Source of the DNA: Pseudomonas sp. GM41(2012)
GTDB lineage: Bacteria > Pseudomonadota > Gammaproteobacteria > Pseudomonadales > Pseudomonadaceae
Assembly (NCBI RefSeq): GCF_000282315.2
Contig: NZ_AKJN02000007.1
Span: 868,001-932,000 of the forward strand
Direction: 5' to 3'
Length of the DNA stretch: 64,000 bases
Part shown: positions 39,845 to 49,089 of the stretch, piece after piece
Position numbering within the stretch: the first letter of the stretch is position 1
How the letters are laid out: each line of letters begins with the position of its first letter
The notes under the pieces: generated by a model
Databases searched by the model: none
The model's input: only the letters and a program-made list of their open reading frames with translations
What the model was told of the DNA's origin: nothing
Translations under genes and position numbers: made by a program

Positions 39845-41235
39845 CCCAGTTGCCCCATCGCTTGGCGGAAGGCCGGCGGCAGGCTGTCGCCGAAGTGAAT
39901 CTTGCCGTCTGCCTGGGTGAAAATGCCCATTCTCGCCAGCCATTGTTCGAATTCCGGCGCAGGCTTCAGGCCCAGTGTCTGGCGGGCGTAAAGCGCGTCG
40001 TGGAACGACGTGGTCTGGTAGTTGAGCATGATGTCGTCGGAGCCGGGAATGCCCATGATGAAGTTGATCCCGGCCACGCCCAACAGGGTCAGCAGGGTGT
40101 CCATGTCGTCCTGGTCGGCTTCGGCGTGGTTGGTGTAACAGATGTCGCAGCCCATCGGCACGCCCAGGAGCTTGCCGCAGAAGTGGTCTTCGAGGCCGGC
40201 GCGGATGATCTGTTTACCGTTGTAGAGGTATTCCGGGCCGATGAATCCTACGACGGTGTTCACCAGGAACGGTTTGAAATGTCGCGCCACAGCGTAGGCG
40301 CGGGTTTCGCAGGTCTGTTGATCGATGCCGTGGTGGGCGTTGGCTGACAAGGCGCTGCCCTGACCGGTCTCGAAATACATCAGGTTCTGCCCCAGCGTGC
40401 CGCGATTCAGGCTCAAACCGGCGTCGTAGCCTTCCTGCAACACGTTCAGGTTGATACCAAAACTGGCGTTCGCCGCCTCGGTGCCGGCGATCGACTGGAA
40501 CACCAGGTCCAGCGGAACACCGCGATTTATGGCCTCAATGGACGTGGTGACGTGGGTCAGCACGCACGCTTGTGTAGGAATTTCGTAGCGCTGGATGATC
40601 GCGTCGAGCATTTCCAGCATGGCGCAGATGGAGGCGATGCTATCGGTGGCCGGGTTGATGCCGATCATCGCGTCACCGTTACCGTACAGCAGGCCGTCGA
40701 GAATGCTCGCGGCGATACCGGCGGGTTCGTCGGTGGGGTGGTTGGGTTGCAGACGGGTGGATAGCCGACCGCGCAGGCCCATCGTGCTGCGGAACCGGGT
40801 GACCACGCGGATTTTCTGCGCGACCAGCACCAGATCCTGCACGCGCATGATCTTCGACACGGCGGCGGCCATTTCCGGGGTCAGGCCTGGCGCGAGGGTG
40901 CGCAGGCTCTGTTCGTCGGCGGCATCGCTGAGCAACCAGTCGCGAAAGCCGCCGACGGTGAGGTGGCTGACGGCGGCGAAGGCTTGTTTGTCGTGAGTGT
41001 CGATGATCAGTCGGGTGACTTCATCGACCTCGTACGGAATGAGTACTTCTTGCAGGAAGTGGCTGAGCGGGATGTTGGCGAGGGCCATCTGCGCGGCCAC
41101 ACGCTCGCCGTCATTGAGGGCGGCGACGCCGGCCAGAAAGTCCCCGGAACGCGCCGGACTGGCCTTGGCCATGACGTCCTTGAGGCTGTCGAAACGGTAG
41201 GTCTGGGCGCCGACGGAATGGGCAAATGCGGCCAT
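39841..41235 (-). CDS. eutB: ethanolamine ammonia-lyase large subunit
   Basis: Heavy, catalytic chain of ethanolamine ammonia-lyase, a TIM-barrel of 464 residues. Motifs include LYGNGDAMIGINPATDS, ETGQGSALSANAHHGIDQQT, VGFIGPEYLYNGKQIIRAGL and CDICYTNHAEADQDDMDTLL, as expected. The ATG at 41235 is preceded by GGAGG; the upstream in-frame start at 41280 lies in repeat DNA and is rejected. No eutA reactivase and no microcompartment genes are in the window; pseudomonads commonly lack them. Needs adenosylcobalamin, to which btuB and btuF in this window may contribute. Confidence 0.97.
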   Translation of the reverse strand: MAAFAHSVGAQTYRFDSLKDVMAKASPARSGDFLAGVAALNDGERVAAQMALANIPLSHFLQEVLIPYEVDEVTRLIIDTHDKQAFAAVSHLTVGGFRDWLLSDAADEQSLRTLAPGLTPEMAAAVSKIMRVQDLVLVAQKIRVVTRFRSTMGLRGRLSTRLQPNHPTDEPAGIAASILDGLLYGNGDAMIGINPATDSIASICAMLEMLDAIIQRYEIPTQACVLTHVTTSIEAINRGVPLDLVFQSIAGTEAANASFGINLNVLQEGYDAGLSLNRGTLGQNLMYFETGQGSALSANAHHGIDQQTCETRAYAVARHFKPFLVNTVVGFIGPEYLYNGKQIIRAGLEDHFCGKLLGVPMGCDICYTNHAEADQDDMDTLLTLLGVAGINFIMGIPGSDDIMLNYQTTSFHDALYARQTLGLKPAPEFEQWLARMGIFTQADGKIHFGDSLPPAFRQAMGQLG

Positions 41236-41267
41236 GGGACGGAGTCCTCCTGATTCTGAAGTGATGA

Positions 41268-41360
41268 CCTGTAGGAGCAAGGCTTGCCCGCGATGGCTTC
41301 ACCGCGGTGTAGCTGTCCGACCGCAGTGAGGCCATCGCGGGCAAGCCTTGCTCCTACAGG
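41268..41360. repeat. REP-type inverted repeat, family C
   Basis: Perfect 30-bp arms at 41268-41297 and 41331-41360 (CCTGTAGGAGCAAGGCTTGC at the left end) with a 33-bp loop, between eat and eutB within the operon. It could lower read-through from eat into eutBC or protect the upstream messenger. Confidence 0.85.
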
Positions 41361-41419
41361 GTAGGGTTGTCGACCCAAAATAGGACAGGCGCCGGGAATC
41401 AGCCCGGCGCCGGTGCAAC

Positions 41420-42790
41420 TCAGACGCCTTCGAGCATCGCGTCCGCCGGCGCATCGAAGCGCTGCTTGGCGGTCAATTGGAAATACAAGTAACCGGCAGC
41501 CATAAACCCGAGGAACACACACCCGATCAGTGTGTTGAACCAGGCCATCGCCACCAGGCACACCACCGCCAGGAACAGCGCAATCCCCGGCACGATCGGA
41601 TAACCCGGTGCGCGGAAGGTGCGTTCAAGGTTCGGCTCGGTTTTACGCAGTTTGAACAGGCTCAGCATACTGATGATGTACATCACGATGGCACCGAATA
41701 CCGACATGGTGATCATTGCTGCCGTCAGGGTCATGCCTTGCAGGTTGACCAGGCCGTCGCTGTAGATCGCCGCGATGCCGATCACGCCGCCGGCCAGGAT
41801 CGCCCGGTGCGGGGTCTGGAAGCGCGAGAGCTTGGCCAGGCTGCGAGGCAGGTAACCGGCCCGGGCCAGCGCAAAGAACTGCCGCGAGTAGCCAAGAATG
41901 ATCCCGTGGAAACTCGCCACCAGACCGAACAGGCCGATCCACACCAGCATGTGCATCCAGGTCGAATTGTTGCCGACCACGGCTTTCATTGCCTGAGGCA
42001 ACGGATCGTTGATGTTCGCCAGTTGACGCCAGTCGCCAACGCCGCCCGCCATCACCATCACGCCGATGGCCAGGAACACCAGGGTCAGAATGCCACTGAC
42101 ATAAGCCCTGGGAATCGTACGTTTCGGGTCCTTGGCCTCTTCGGCCGCCATCGCCGCGCCTTCAATCGCAAGGAAAAACCAGATCGCAAAGGGGATCGCC
42201 GCAAAGATGCCGGGAATCGAGCCCATGGTGAACTCGTTGGCGCCCGACCAGCCGTTAAGCGCGAAATTACTGAAGCTGAAGCCCGGCGCAACGACGCCCA
42301 TGAACACCAACAATTCGGCGACCGCCAGCACGGTGACGACCAGTTCAAACGTCGCGGCGATGCTGACGCCGAGGATATTCAAGCCCATGAACACGAAATA
42401 GGCGCCAACGGCGGCGATCTTGGGGTCAAGTTCCGGGTATTGCACGTTGAGGTAGGCGCCGATGGCCATGGCAATCGCCGGGGGTGCAAAGACGAACTCA
42501 ATCAGGGTAGCGATGCCGGCGATCAGTCCGCCTTTCTCACCGAAGGCCCGCCGGCTGTAGGCAAATGGCCCGCCTGCGTGGGGAATCGCGGTAGTCAATT
42601 CGGTGAAGCTGAAGATGAAACAGGTGTACATCGTCGCCACCATCAGTGCGGTGACGAGGAAACCCAGGGTCCCTGCGGTGCCCCAGCCGTAACTCCAGCC
42701 GAAGTACTCGCCGGAAATCACCAGGCCGACGGCAATGCCCCATAAATGCAGGGTGCCGAGTGTGGGTTTGAGCTGTGTAGTAGAAGTCAT
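41420..42790 (-). CDS. eat: ethanolamine permease
   Basis: A 456-residue inner-membrane transporter of the APC superfamily with twelve predicted helices, importing ethanolamine. Typical segments: LWGIAVGLVISGEYFGWSYG, PHAGGPFAYSRRAFGEKGGL and AIEGAAMAAEEAKDPKRTIP. It is first in eat-eutB-eutC and preceded by a consensus sigma-54 promoter. Substrate assignment rests on family and operon. Confidence 0.94.
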   Translation of the reverse strand: MTSTTQLKPTLGTLHLWGIAVGLVISGEYFGWSYGWGTAGTLGFLVTALMVATMYTCFIFSFTELTTAIPHAGGPFAYSRRAFGEKGGLIAGIATLIEFVFAPPAIAMAIGAYLNVQYPELDPKIAAVGAYFVFMGLNILGVSIAATFELVVTVLAVAELLVFMGVVAPGFSFSNFALNGWSGANEFTMGSIPGIFAAIPFAIWFFLAIEGAAMAAEEAKDPKRTIPRAYVSGILTLVFLAIGVMVMAGGVGDWRQLANINDPLPQAMKAVVGNNSTWMHMLVWIGLFGLVASFHGIILGYSRQFFALARAGYLPRSLAKLSRFQTPHRAILAGGVIGIAAIYSDGLVNLQGMTLTAAMITMSVFGAIVMYIISMLSLFKLRKTEPNLERTFRAPGYPIVPGIALFLAVVCLVAMAWFNTLIGCVFLGFMAAGYLYFQLTAKQRFDAPADAMLEGV

Positions 42791-42863
42791 AAGTCCTCGC
42801 TGTCTTTTTTATTTTTTGATTTGTTGGACTTTCGGGTATGAAGTTTTCGTGTAGAGCGGGCAC

Positions 42864-42878
42864 GCAAAGCCCGTGCCA
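42864..42878 (-). promoter_or_regulatory. sigma-54 promoter of eat-eutBC
   Basis: The minus strand reads TGGCAC-GGGCT-TTGC, a perfect -24/-12 element, 74 bp upstream of the eat ATG. It fits activation by the sigma-54 activator EatR encoded at 44961-46874. Confidence 0.85.
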
Positions 42879-42915
42879 GAGCGGCAGGGCGATGTTTTGC
42901 GGTGTCATTGAGGAC

Positions 42916-42996
42916 GCCATCGCGAGCAGGCTCGCTCCCACATTGGTTTTGTGAACGCCACAGATCAAATGTGGGAGTGAGCCTGCTCGCGATGGC
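42916..42996. repeat. REP-type inverted repeat, family A
   Basis: Arms 42916-42944 and 42968-42996 (29 bp, one mismatch) around a 23-bp loop; same family as 2057 and 6193 but inverted in orientation (the GAGCAGGCTCGCTCCCAC arm comes first). It lies between exaC and eat, downstream of exaC on the minus strand. Confidence 0.85.
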
Positions 42997-43039
42997 CATC
43001 TGAAGGGCGACGCAGAAACCTCTGCATCGCCCACGCTTT

Positions 43040-44560
43040 TTAGAAGAAGCCCAACGGATTAATGTCGTAGCTCACCAGCAGGTTTTTGGTCTGCTGATAA
43101 TGGTCGAGCATCATCTTGTGGGTTTCACGCCCCACGCCGGACTTCTTGTAACCGCCGAACGCGGCATGCGCCGGGTACAGGTGGTAGCAGTTGGTCCACA
43201 CACGACCGGCCTTGATCGCGCGGCCCATGCGGTAGGCGCGGTTGATGTCGCGGGTCCACAGGCCGGCACCCAGGCCGAACTCGGTGTCGTTGGCGATGGC
43301 CAGGGCTTCGGCTTCGTCCTTGAAGGTGGTGATGCTCACCACCGGGCCAAAGATTTCTTCCTGGAACACGCGCATTTTGTTGGTGCCCTTGAGCAGGGTC
43401 GGCTGGATGTAATACCCGGTCGCCAGGTTGCCCTCGAGTTTTTCCACCTTGCCGCCGGTCAACAGCTCGGCGCCTTCGCCCTTGGCGATTTCCAGGTACG
43501 AAAGGATTTTGTCGAATTGCTGCTCGGACGCCTGGGCGCCGACCATGGTGTCGGTGTCCAGCGGGTCGCCACGTTTGATCGACAGCACTTTCTTCATCAC
43601 GACTTTCATGAAGTCGTCGTAGATCGATTCCTGCACCAAGGCGCGGGATGGGCAGGTGCAGACTTCGCCCTGGTTGAAGAACGCCAGCACCAGGCCTTCG
43701 GCGGCTTTTTCAATGAAGCTTGGCTCGGCCTTCATGATGTCTTCGAAGAAGATGTTCGGCGACTTGCCACCCAGCTCCACGGTGGACGGAATGATGTTTT
43801 CGGCGGCGCATTTCATGATGTGCGAGCCGACCGGGGTCGAGCCGGTGAAGGCGATCTTGGCGATGCGTTTGCTGGTGGCCAGCGCTTCGCCGGCTTCTTT
43901 GCCGAAGCCTTGCACCACGTTCAGCACGCCCGGCGGCAGCAGGTCGCCGATCAGCTCCATCAGCACGGTAATGCCCAGTGGCGTTTGTTCGGCCGGCTTG
44001 AGCACCACGCAGTTGCCGGCGGCCAGGGCCGGGGCGAGTTTCCAGGCGGCCATCAGGATCGGGAAGTTCCACGGGATGATCTGCCCGACCACCCCCAGTG
44101 GTTCATGGATGTGATAGGCCACGGTGTTGCCGTCGATTTCGGCAGCGCTGCCTTCCTGGGCGCGGATGCACCCGGCGAAGTAGCGGAAATGGTCCGCCGC
44201 CAGCGGGATATCGGCGTTGAGGGTTTCACGCACGGCTTTGCCGTTGTCCCAGGATTCGGTGATTGCCAGGACTTCGAGGTTCTGTTCGATGCGGTCGGCG
44301 ATTTTCAGCAGCACCAGCGAGCGAGCCTGGGCGGACGTGGCGCCCCAGGCATCAGCGGCCGCATGGGCGGCGTCCAGGGCCTTTTCGATGTCTTCGGCCG
44401 TGGAGCGCGGGAATTCGGCAATCGGTTGGCCATTCACTGGCGAGGTATTGGTGAAGTACTGACCTTTAACAGGCGCGACGAACTCGCCGCCGATGTAGTT
44501 ACCGTATTTGCTCTTGAACGAAACGATAGCGCCTTCAGTACCGGGGTGAGCGTAACGCAT
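43040..44560 (-). CDS. exaC: NAD-dependent aldehyde dehydrogenase (ExaC)
   Basis: Oxidises acetaldehyde to acetate, completing ethanolamine breakdown; the same family also acts in ethanol oxidation. The 506-residue product has IIPWNFPILMAAWKLAPALA, FTGSTPVGSHIM, the glutamate motif VELGGKSPNIFF and the cysteine motif FFNQGEVCTCPSR. The ATG at 44560 has a GGAG ribosome-binding site; the frame extends far upstream but without a plausible start. A sigma-54 promoter lies upstream. The P. aeruginosa counterpart is also described as a hydrazone dehydrogenase. Confidence 0.95.
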   Translation of the reverse strand: MRYAHPGTEGAIVSFKSKYGNYIGGEFVAPVKGQYFTNTSPVNGQPIAEFPRSTAEDIEKALDAAHAAADAWGATSAQARSLVLLKIADRIEQNLEVLAITESWDNGKAVRETLNADIPLAADHFRYFAGCIRAQEGSAAEIDGNTVAYHIHEPLGVVGQIIPWNFPILMAAWKLAPALAAGNCVVLKPAEQTPLGITVLMELIGDLLPPGVLNVVQGFGKEAGEALATSKRIAKIAFTGSTPVGSHIMKCAAENIIPSTVELGGKSPNIFFEDIMKAEPSFIEKAAEGLVLAFFNQGEVCTCPSRALVQESIYDDFMKVVMKKVLSIKRGDPLDTDTMVGAQASEQQFDKILSYLEIAKGEGAELLTGGKVEKLEGNLATGYYIQPTLLKGTNKMRVFQEEIFGPVVSITTFKDEAEALAIANDTEFGLGAGLWTRDINRAYRMGRAIKAGRVWTNCYHLYPAHAAFGGYKKSGVGRETHKMMLDHYQQTKNLLVSYDINPLGFF

Positions 44561-44818
44561 GGTGATTTCTCCTTGGCTTTTGTGCTTATAAGGGAGAGCG
44601 CATGTGCGCCTGCTATAAGCGTAGAGCAAAGGTCGGGCCACCGCCTTGCAGGTCAGGTAAATCAAGGCCTTACGCGATTTTTGTCGGACCGGCGGACTCT
44701 GTCTGTGACGGTTTCGGTACGGTCCCAGTGACACTTTGTACCGCTTCTGGCGCAACGTGTGACGGGACGGTCTCGCCAGCATTGCAATGCGCGTCGCGCT
44801 GGAGGATGCTCGGCACAA
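44561..44818. promoter_or_regulatory. exaC control region with sigma-54 promoter
   Basis: Gene-free DNA between exaC and the large hairpin. At 44626-44640 the minus strand reads TGGCCC-GACCT-TTGC, a near-consensus -24/-12 sigma-54 element, 66 bp before the exaC ATG. Upstream of it lie repeated GTGAC words (near 44705, 44730 and 44760) and a CGGTAC...GTACCG pair, possible binding sites for EatR. The sites are inference. Confidence 0.6.
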
Positions 44819-44927
44819 CCCCTGTAGGAGCTGTCGAGTGAAACGAGGCTGCGATCTTTTGATTTTGCTTTTCAGGAACAAGATCAAAAGATCGCAGCCT
44901 CGTTTCACTCGACAGCTCCTACAGGGG
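44819..44927. repeat. 45-bp perfect inverted repeat before eatR
   Basis: Arms 44819-44863 and 44883-44927 are exactly complementary over 45 bp with a 19-bp loop, beginning CCCCTGTAGGAGCTGTCGAG. It ends 33 bp before the eatR ATG, so it would form a very stable hairpin in the eatR leader if transcription starts upstream. Family D of the window's extragenic palindromes. Confidence 0.85.
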
Positions 44928-44960
44928 CGGTTGTAAACCGCTCGGGGAGAACAATAAGAA

Positions 44961-46874
44961 ATGCACGACAACCATTTGAGTCGCCATGCCCAGCAGGTCC
45001 TGACTGTCACTCAGGGCAAATCCCACCTGCACGGCCCCGGCAGCGACCCGTCGATTGCCCGTTCCTGGCTGCGCTGTCTTGAGGATTATCACCTCGACCC
45101 GGCCCTGACCATGGCGCCGACAGTGCTCGAACATGGCCGCGTACTCGAAAGCCGCGAGCGTTTGCAGCAAGTGCTGCACATCGCCGGCAGCGAAATGACC
45201 AGCCTTCATCAGCAGCTCTCCGGCGCTGGCCACGCGGTTCTGCTGACCGACGCCCGTGGGGTGATCCTCAATTGCGTCACCGCGCCTGCCGAGCGGAAGA
45301 TTTTCGAGCGCGCCGGCCTCTGGCTCGGTGCTGACTGGAGCGAAGCGTGCGAAGGCACCAACGGCATTGGCACCTGTCTGGTGGAGCGTCAGTCCCTGAC
45401 CATCCATCAGGACGAGCACTTCCGCGGCCGTCACACCGGCCTGACCTGCTCGGCGAGCCCGGTGTTCGACCCTCACGGCGAACTGCTGGCGGTGCTCGAC
45501 GTGTCCTCTGCGCGCCATGAGGTCTCTCGTCAAAGTCAGTTCCACACCATGGCCCTGGTCAATCTGTCGGCGAAGATGATCGAGAGCTGCTATTTCCTGC
45601 GCTACTTCGACAATCAATGGCTGCTGCGTTTTCACCTTCAGGCCGAATCCGTCGGGCTGTTTAGCGAAGGCTTGCTGGCGTTCGACGGGGAAGGGCGGAT
45701 CAGTGCGGTCAACCAGAGTGCGCTGAACCTGCTGGGACATATTCGCGGCGGATTGTTGGGTAAGCCGGTCGAGGCATTTTTCGATTGTTCGCTGGATGAC
45801 TTGCTCGGCCGCGCCAGCGTCAATGCCAGCGCCAGTTGGCCATTGCGTACCCGAGACGGGCGGAGTCTGTTTGCAGTGTTGCGCGGGCAGCCACGCAGCA
45901 TTCCGGTGCCGGTGGTGCAAAGTGCGGTGATCGCCGAACCTTCGCGCTTGTCGGGCATTTGTCTGGGCGACACGGGGTTGCAGGAAGATTTCCGCAAATC
46001 CTTGCGCGTGTTCGAGCGGGACGTTCCGCTACTGATCAACGGCGAAACCGGTTCCGGCAAAGAAGCGTTTGCCAAAGCCGTCCATCAGGCCAGCCAGCGA
46101 GCAGAAAAAGCCTTCGTCGCCCTCAACTGCGCCGCCATCCCCGAAAGCCTGATCGAGAGCGAACTGTTTGGCTATCGCGGCGGCAGCTTTACCGGTGCGC
46201 GCAAGGAAGGCATGCGCGGCAAGTTGCAACAGGCCGATGGCGGGACTCTGTTCCTCGATGAAATCGGCGACATGCCCCTGGCGTTGCAGACCCGGCTATT
46301 AAGGGTGCTGGAAGATCGTCAGGTGGTGCCGATCGGCGGCGAGCCGGAGTCGGTCAACGTACGGATCATCAGCGCCACTCACCGTAATTTGCTGGAGCGG
46401 GTGCAGGACGGTAGCTTCCGCGAGGATTTGTATTACCGGCTCAACGGGCTGGAAGTTGCACTGCCGGCGCTGCGTGATCGCAGTGACAAGTCTCAGTTGC
46501 TCGACTTTTTGCTGGCCGAAGAGGCCGGTGGGGAAACCGTATTGATCGACGGCCCGGCCCGCCAGGCGTTGCTGGCCTTCGCCTGGCCGGGGAACGTGCG
46601 GCAGTTGCGCAATGTGCTGCGCACGTTAGCGGCGTTGTGCGATGGCGGGCGGATCGGGCTGGAGGATTTGCCGGTGATGATTCGTCAGGCTCGGCCGGTG
46701 CCGGTTGTTGCGGTTGAAGCGTCGTCGGAGCATCCGCTGGATGATGCTGAGCGGTTCGCGTTGCTGAATGTGCTGGAACAGACGCGTTGGCATATGACTA
46801 ATACAGCGGAACAGTTGGGTGTCAGTCGTAACACCCTTTATAGAAAGCTGCGTAAACATGGGATTGCCCGTTAA
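44961..46874 (+). CDS. eatR: sigma-54-dependent activator of ethanolamine genes
   Basis: A 637-residue AcoR-type enhancer-binding protein. A GAF-like sensor (about residues 80-210), a PAS-like region (about 240-290), the AAA+ domain with Walker A GETGSGK from residue 360, the sigma-54 contact loop reading GSFTGA (residues 408-413; the usual sequence is GAFTGA), Walker B GTLFLDEIGDMP, and a C-terminal Fis-type helix-turn-helix (MTNTAEQLGVSRNTLYRKLR). Adjacent and divergent to exaC, it presumably responds to ethanolamine and activates the two sigma-54 promoters. In P. aeruginosa the equivalent is EatR. Confidence 0.92.
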   Translation: MHDNHLSRHAQQVLTVTQGKSHLHGPGSDPSIARSWLRCLEDYHLDPALTMAPTVLEHGRVLESRERLQQVLHIAGSEMTSLHQQLSGAGHAVLLTDARGVILNCVTAPAERKIFERAGLWLGADWSEACEGTNGIGTCLVERQSLTIHQDEHFRGRHTGLTCSASPVFDPHGELLAVLDVSSARHEVSRQSQFHTMALVNLSAKMIESCYFLRYFDNQWLLRFHLQAESVGLFSEGLLAFDGEGRISAVNQSALNLLGHIRGGLLGKPVEAFFDCSLDDLLGRASVNASASWPLRTRDGRSLFAVLRGQPRSIPVPVVQSAVIAEPSRLSGICLGDTGLQEDFRKSLRVFERDVPLLINGETGSGKEAFAKAVHQASQRAEKAFVALNCAAIPESLIESELFGYRGGSFTGARKEGMRGKLQQADGGTLFLDEIGDMPLALQTRLLRVLEDRQVVPIGGEPESVNVRIISATHRNLLERVQDGSFREDLYYRLNGLEVALPALRDRSDKSQLLDFLLAEEAGGETVLIDGPARQALLAFAWPGNVRQLRNVLRTLAALCDGGRIGLEDLPVMIRQARPVPVVAVEASSEHPLDDAERFALLNVLEQTRWHMTNTAEQLGVSRNTLYRKLRKHGIAR

Positions 46875-46881
46875 ATCACTT

Positions 46882-47029
46882 CTGTGGCGAGAGGGCTTGT
46901 CGGACCGCGGCACCGCCCCGTTGGGCCGCGAAGCGGCCCCAAAACCTGAGTACTCGATTTCCAGGCACACCGAGTTGCCGGGTTTACGACTGCTGCGCAG
47001 CCGAACGGGGGCAAGCCCCCTCACCACAG
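46882..47029. repeat. long REP-type inverted repeat, family B
   Basis: CTGTGGCGAGAGGGCTTG at the left and CAAGCCCCCTCACCACAG at the right, with inner pairing around GCCGCGAAGCGGCC and TGCTGCGCAGC. It fills the gap between eatR and mpl. Confidence 0.8.
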
Positions 47030-47110
47030 TTGTCCGCGCAGCTCTCAGCTAAAGAGTGCGAATTTTCCCACCCTACGCTAACCTGCGGCCATGTTTTACG
47101 AGGTCGACTA

Positions 47111-48460
47111 ATGCATATTCATATTCTTGGTATCTGCGGCACTTTCATGGGTTCGATGGCGGTTCTGGCCAAAGAGCTGGGCCATCACGTGACGGGCTCC
47201 GATGCCAACGTCTATCCGCCGATGAGCACTCAACTTGAGGCTCAGGGCATTGAGTTGACCCAAGGCTATGACCCGGCGCAGCTCGATCCGGCACCGGATC
47301 TGGTGGTGATCGGCAATGCCATGTCCCGCGGCAACCCGGCTGTCGAATACGTGCTGAACAAAGGCCTGCCGTACGTCTCCGGCCCGCAATGGCTGTCAGA
47401 TCACGTGCTGCAAGGTCGCTGGGTGCTGGCCGTCGCCGGTACCCACGGCAAAACCACCACCAGCAGCATGCTCGCCTGGGTGCTGGAGCACGCGGGCATG
47501 AGCCCGGGTTTCCTGATCGGCGGCGTGCCGCAAAACTTCTCGGTGTCCGCCCGCTTGGGTGACACACCGTTCTTCGTGATCGAAGCCGACGAGTACGACA
47601 GCGCGTTCTTCGACAAGCGCTCCAAGTTCGTTCACTACCGTCCGCGCACGGCGATCCTGAACAACCTGGAATACGATCACGCCGACATCTTCCCCGATCT
47701 GCCAGCCATCGAGCGGCAATTCCACCATTTGGTACGGACCATCCCGAGCGAAGGCCTGGTGATCCACCCGACCACCGAGCCAGCTTTGCAGCGGGTGATC
47801 GAGATGGGCTGCTGGACCCCGGTGCAAACCACCGGTGCTGGCGGTCAGTGGCAGGTAAAACTGCTGAGCGAAGACGGTTCGAAGTTTGAAGTGATGTTCG
47901 AAGGTGTCGCTCAAGGTGTGGTCGAGTGGGACATGACCGGCCAACACAACGTCGCCAACGCCCTGGCCACATTGGCTGCGGCCCGTCACGTCGGTGTTGT
48001 GCCGTCCATGGGCATTGCTGCTCTTAGCGCCTTCAAAAGCGTCAAGCGTCGGATGGAGAAAGTCGCGGAAGTCCGTGGCATTACCATCTATGACGACTTC
48101 GCTCACCATCCGACGGCGATTGCGACGACCCTCGACGGTCTGCGTAAGCGCATCGGCGATGCACCGCTGATTGCGATCATCGAGCCGCGCTCCAACTCCA
48201 TGAAGCTCGGCGCTCACCGCGACGGCTTGCCGGAAAGCGTGGTCGATGCCGATCAGGTGATCTGGTATGCGCCGGCCAACCTCGGTTGGGATCTGGGGGC
48301 TACTGCTGCGTTGTGCACGGTCCCGTCGATCGTCAGCGATTCGCTGGAAGGCATCATCGAGCGCGTGAAGAGCCAGGCCCAGCCCGGCACTCACGTGGTG
48401 ATCATGAGCAACGGCGGCTTCGGTGGCCTGCACGGCAAACTCGCCGAGGCGCTGCAATGA
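47111..48460 (+). CDS. mpl: murein tripeptide ligase
   Basis: Joins recycled L-Ala-gamma-D-Glu-meso-DAP tripeptide to UDP-MurNAc, the salvage route of peptidoglycan recycling. The 449-residue Mur-ligase has MHIHILGICGTFMGSMAVLA, the ATP loop AGTHGKTTTSSML, IEADEYDSAFFDKRSKF and DDFAHHPTAIATTLDGL. The ATG at 47111 fits the family N-terminus; the longer frame from 47030 runs into repeat DNA. ubiX overlaps its stop (ATGA). Confidence 0.96.
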   Translation: MHIHILGICGTFMGSMAVLAKELGHHVTGSDANVYPPMSTQLEAQGIELTQGYDPAQLDPAPDLVVIGNAMSRGNPAVEYVLNKGLPYVSGPQWLSDHVLQGRWVLAVAGTHGKTTTSSMLAWVLEHAGMSPGFLIGGVPQNFSVSARLGDTPFFVIEADEYDSAFFDKRSKFVHYRPRTAILNNLEYDHADIFPDLPAIERQFHHLVRTIPSEGLVIHPTTEPALQRVIEMGCWTPVQTTGAGGQWQVKLLSEDGSKFEVMFEGVAQGVVEWDMTGQHNVANALATLAAARHVGVVPSMGIAALSAFKSVKRRMEKVAEVRGITIYDDFAHHPTAIATTLDGLRKRIGDAPLIAIIEPRSNSMKLGAHRDGLPESVVDADQVIWYAPANLGWDLGATAALCTVPSIVSDSLEGIIERVKSQAQPGTHVVIMSNGGFGGLHGKLAEALQ

Positions 48461-49089
48461 ACAACGGCCCGGAACGCATCACGCTGGCGATGACCGGTGC
48501 TTCCGGCGCCCAATATGGTTTGCGCCTGCTGGACTGCCTGATTCGTGAAGACCGCGAGGTGCACTTCCTGATTTCCAAGGCAGCGCAGCTGGTGATGGCC
48601 ACCGAGACTGACGTTACGTTGCCGCCGAAAACCCAGATGATGCAGGCCTTCCTCACTGAATACACCGGTGCTGCCGCCGGGCAGATTCGGGTGTATGGCA
48701 AGGAAGACTGGATGTCACCAGTGGCCTCCGGCTCCGGTGCTCCGGCAGCGATGGTGGTGGTGCCGTGTTCCACCGGGACCTTGTCGGCTATTGCGACGGG
48801 GGCCTGCAACAACCTGATCGAGCGTGCTGCCGACGTCACTTTGAAGGAACGTCGTCAGCTGATTCTGGTGCCGCGTGAGGCGCCGTATTCAAGCATCCAT
48901 CTGGAGAACATGCTCAAGTTGTCGAACATGGGCGTGACGATTTTGCCGGCGTCGCCAGGCTTTTATCATCAGCCGCAAACCATCGACGACTTGATCGATT
49001 TTGTCGTGGCGCGAATTCTCAATCTGCTGAACATTCCCCAGGACATGCTGCCGCGTTGGGGCGAACACCATCTGACCAGCGATGAATAA
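48457..49089 (+). CDS. ubiX: flavin prenyltransferase
   Basis: Makes the prenylated FMN cofactor used by the decarboxylase UbiD in ubiquinone synthesis. The 210-residue protein has the FMN-binding MTGASGAQYGLRLL, PVASGSGAPAAMVVVPCSTG, TGACNNLIERAADVTLKERR and LVPREAPYSSIHLENML. It starts at an ATG overlapping the mpl stop. ubiD is not in the window. Confidence 0.95.
   Translation: MNNGPERITLAMTGASGAQYGLRLLDCLIREDREVHFLISKAAQLVMATETDVTLPPKTQMMQAFLTEYTGAAAGQIRVYGKEDWMSPVASGSGAPAAMVVVPCSTGTLSAIATGACNNLIERAADVTLKERRQLILVPREAPYSSIHLENMLKLSNMGVTILPASPGFYHQPQTIDDLIDFVVARILNLLNIPQDMLPRWGEHHLTSDE

Noticed and set aside
43100..44731. A 543-codon open frame antisense to exaC
   Set aside because: Shadow of the aldehyde dehydrogenase gene; no domain or ribosome-binding site.
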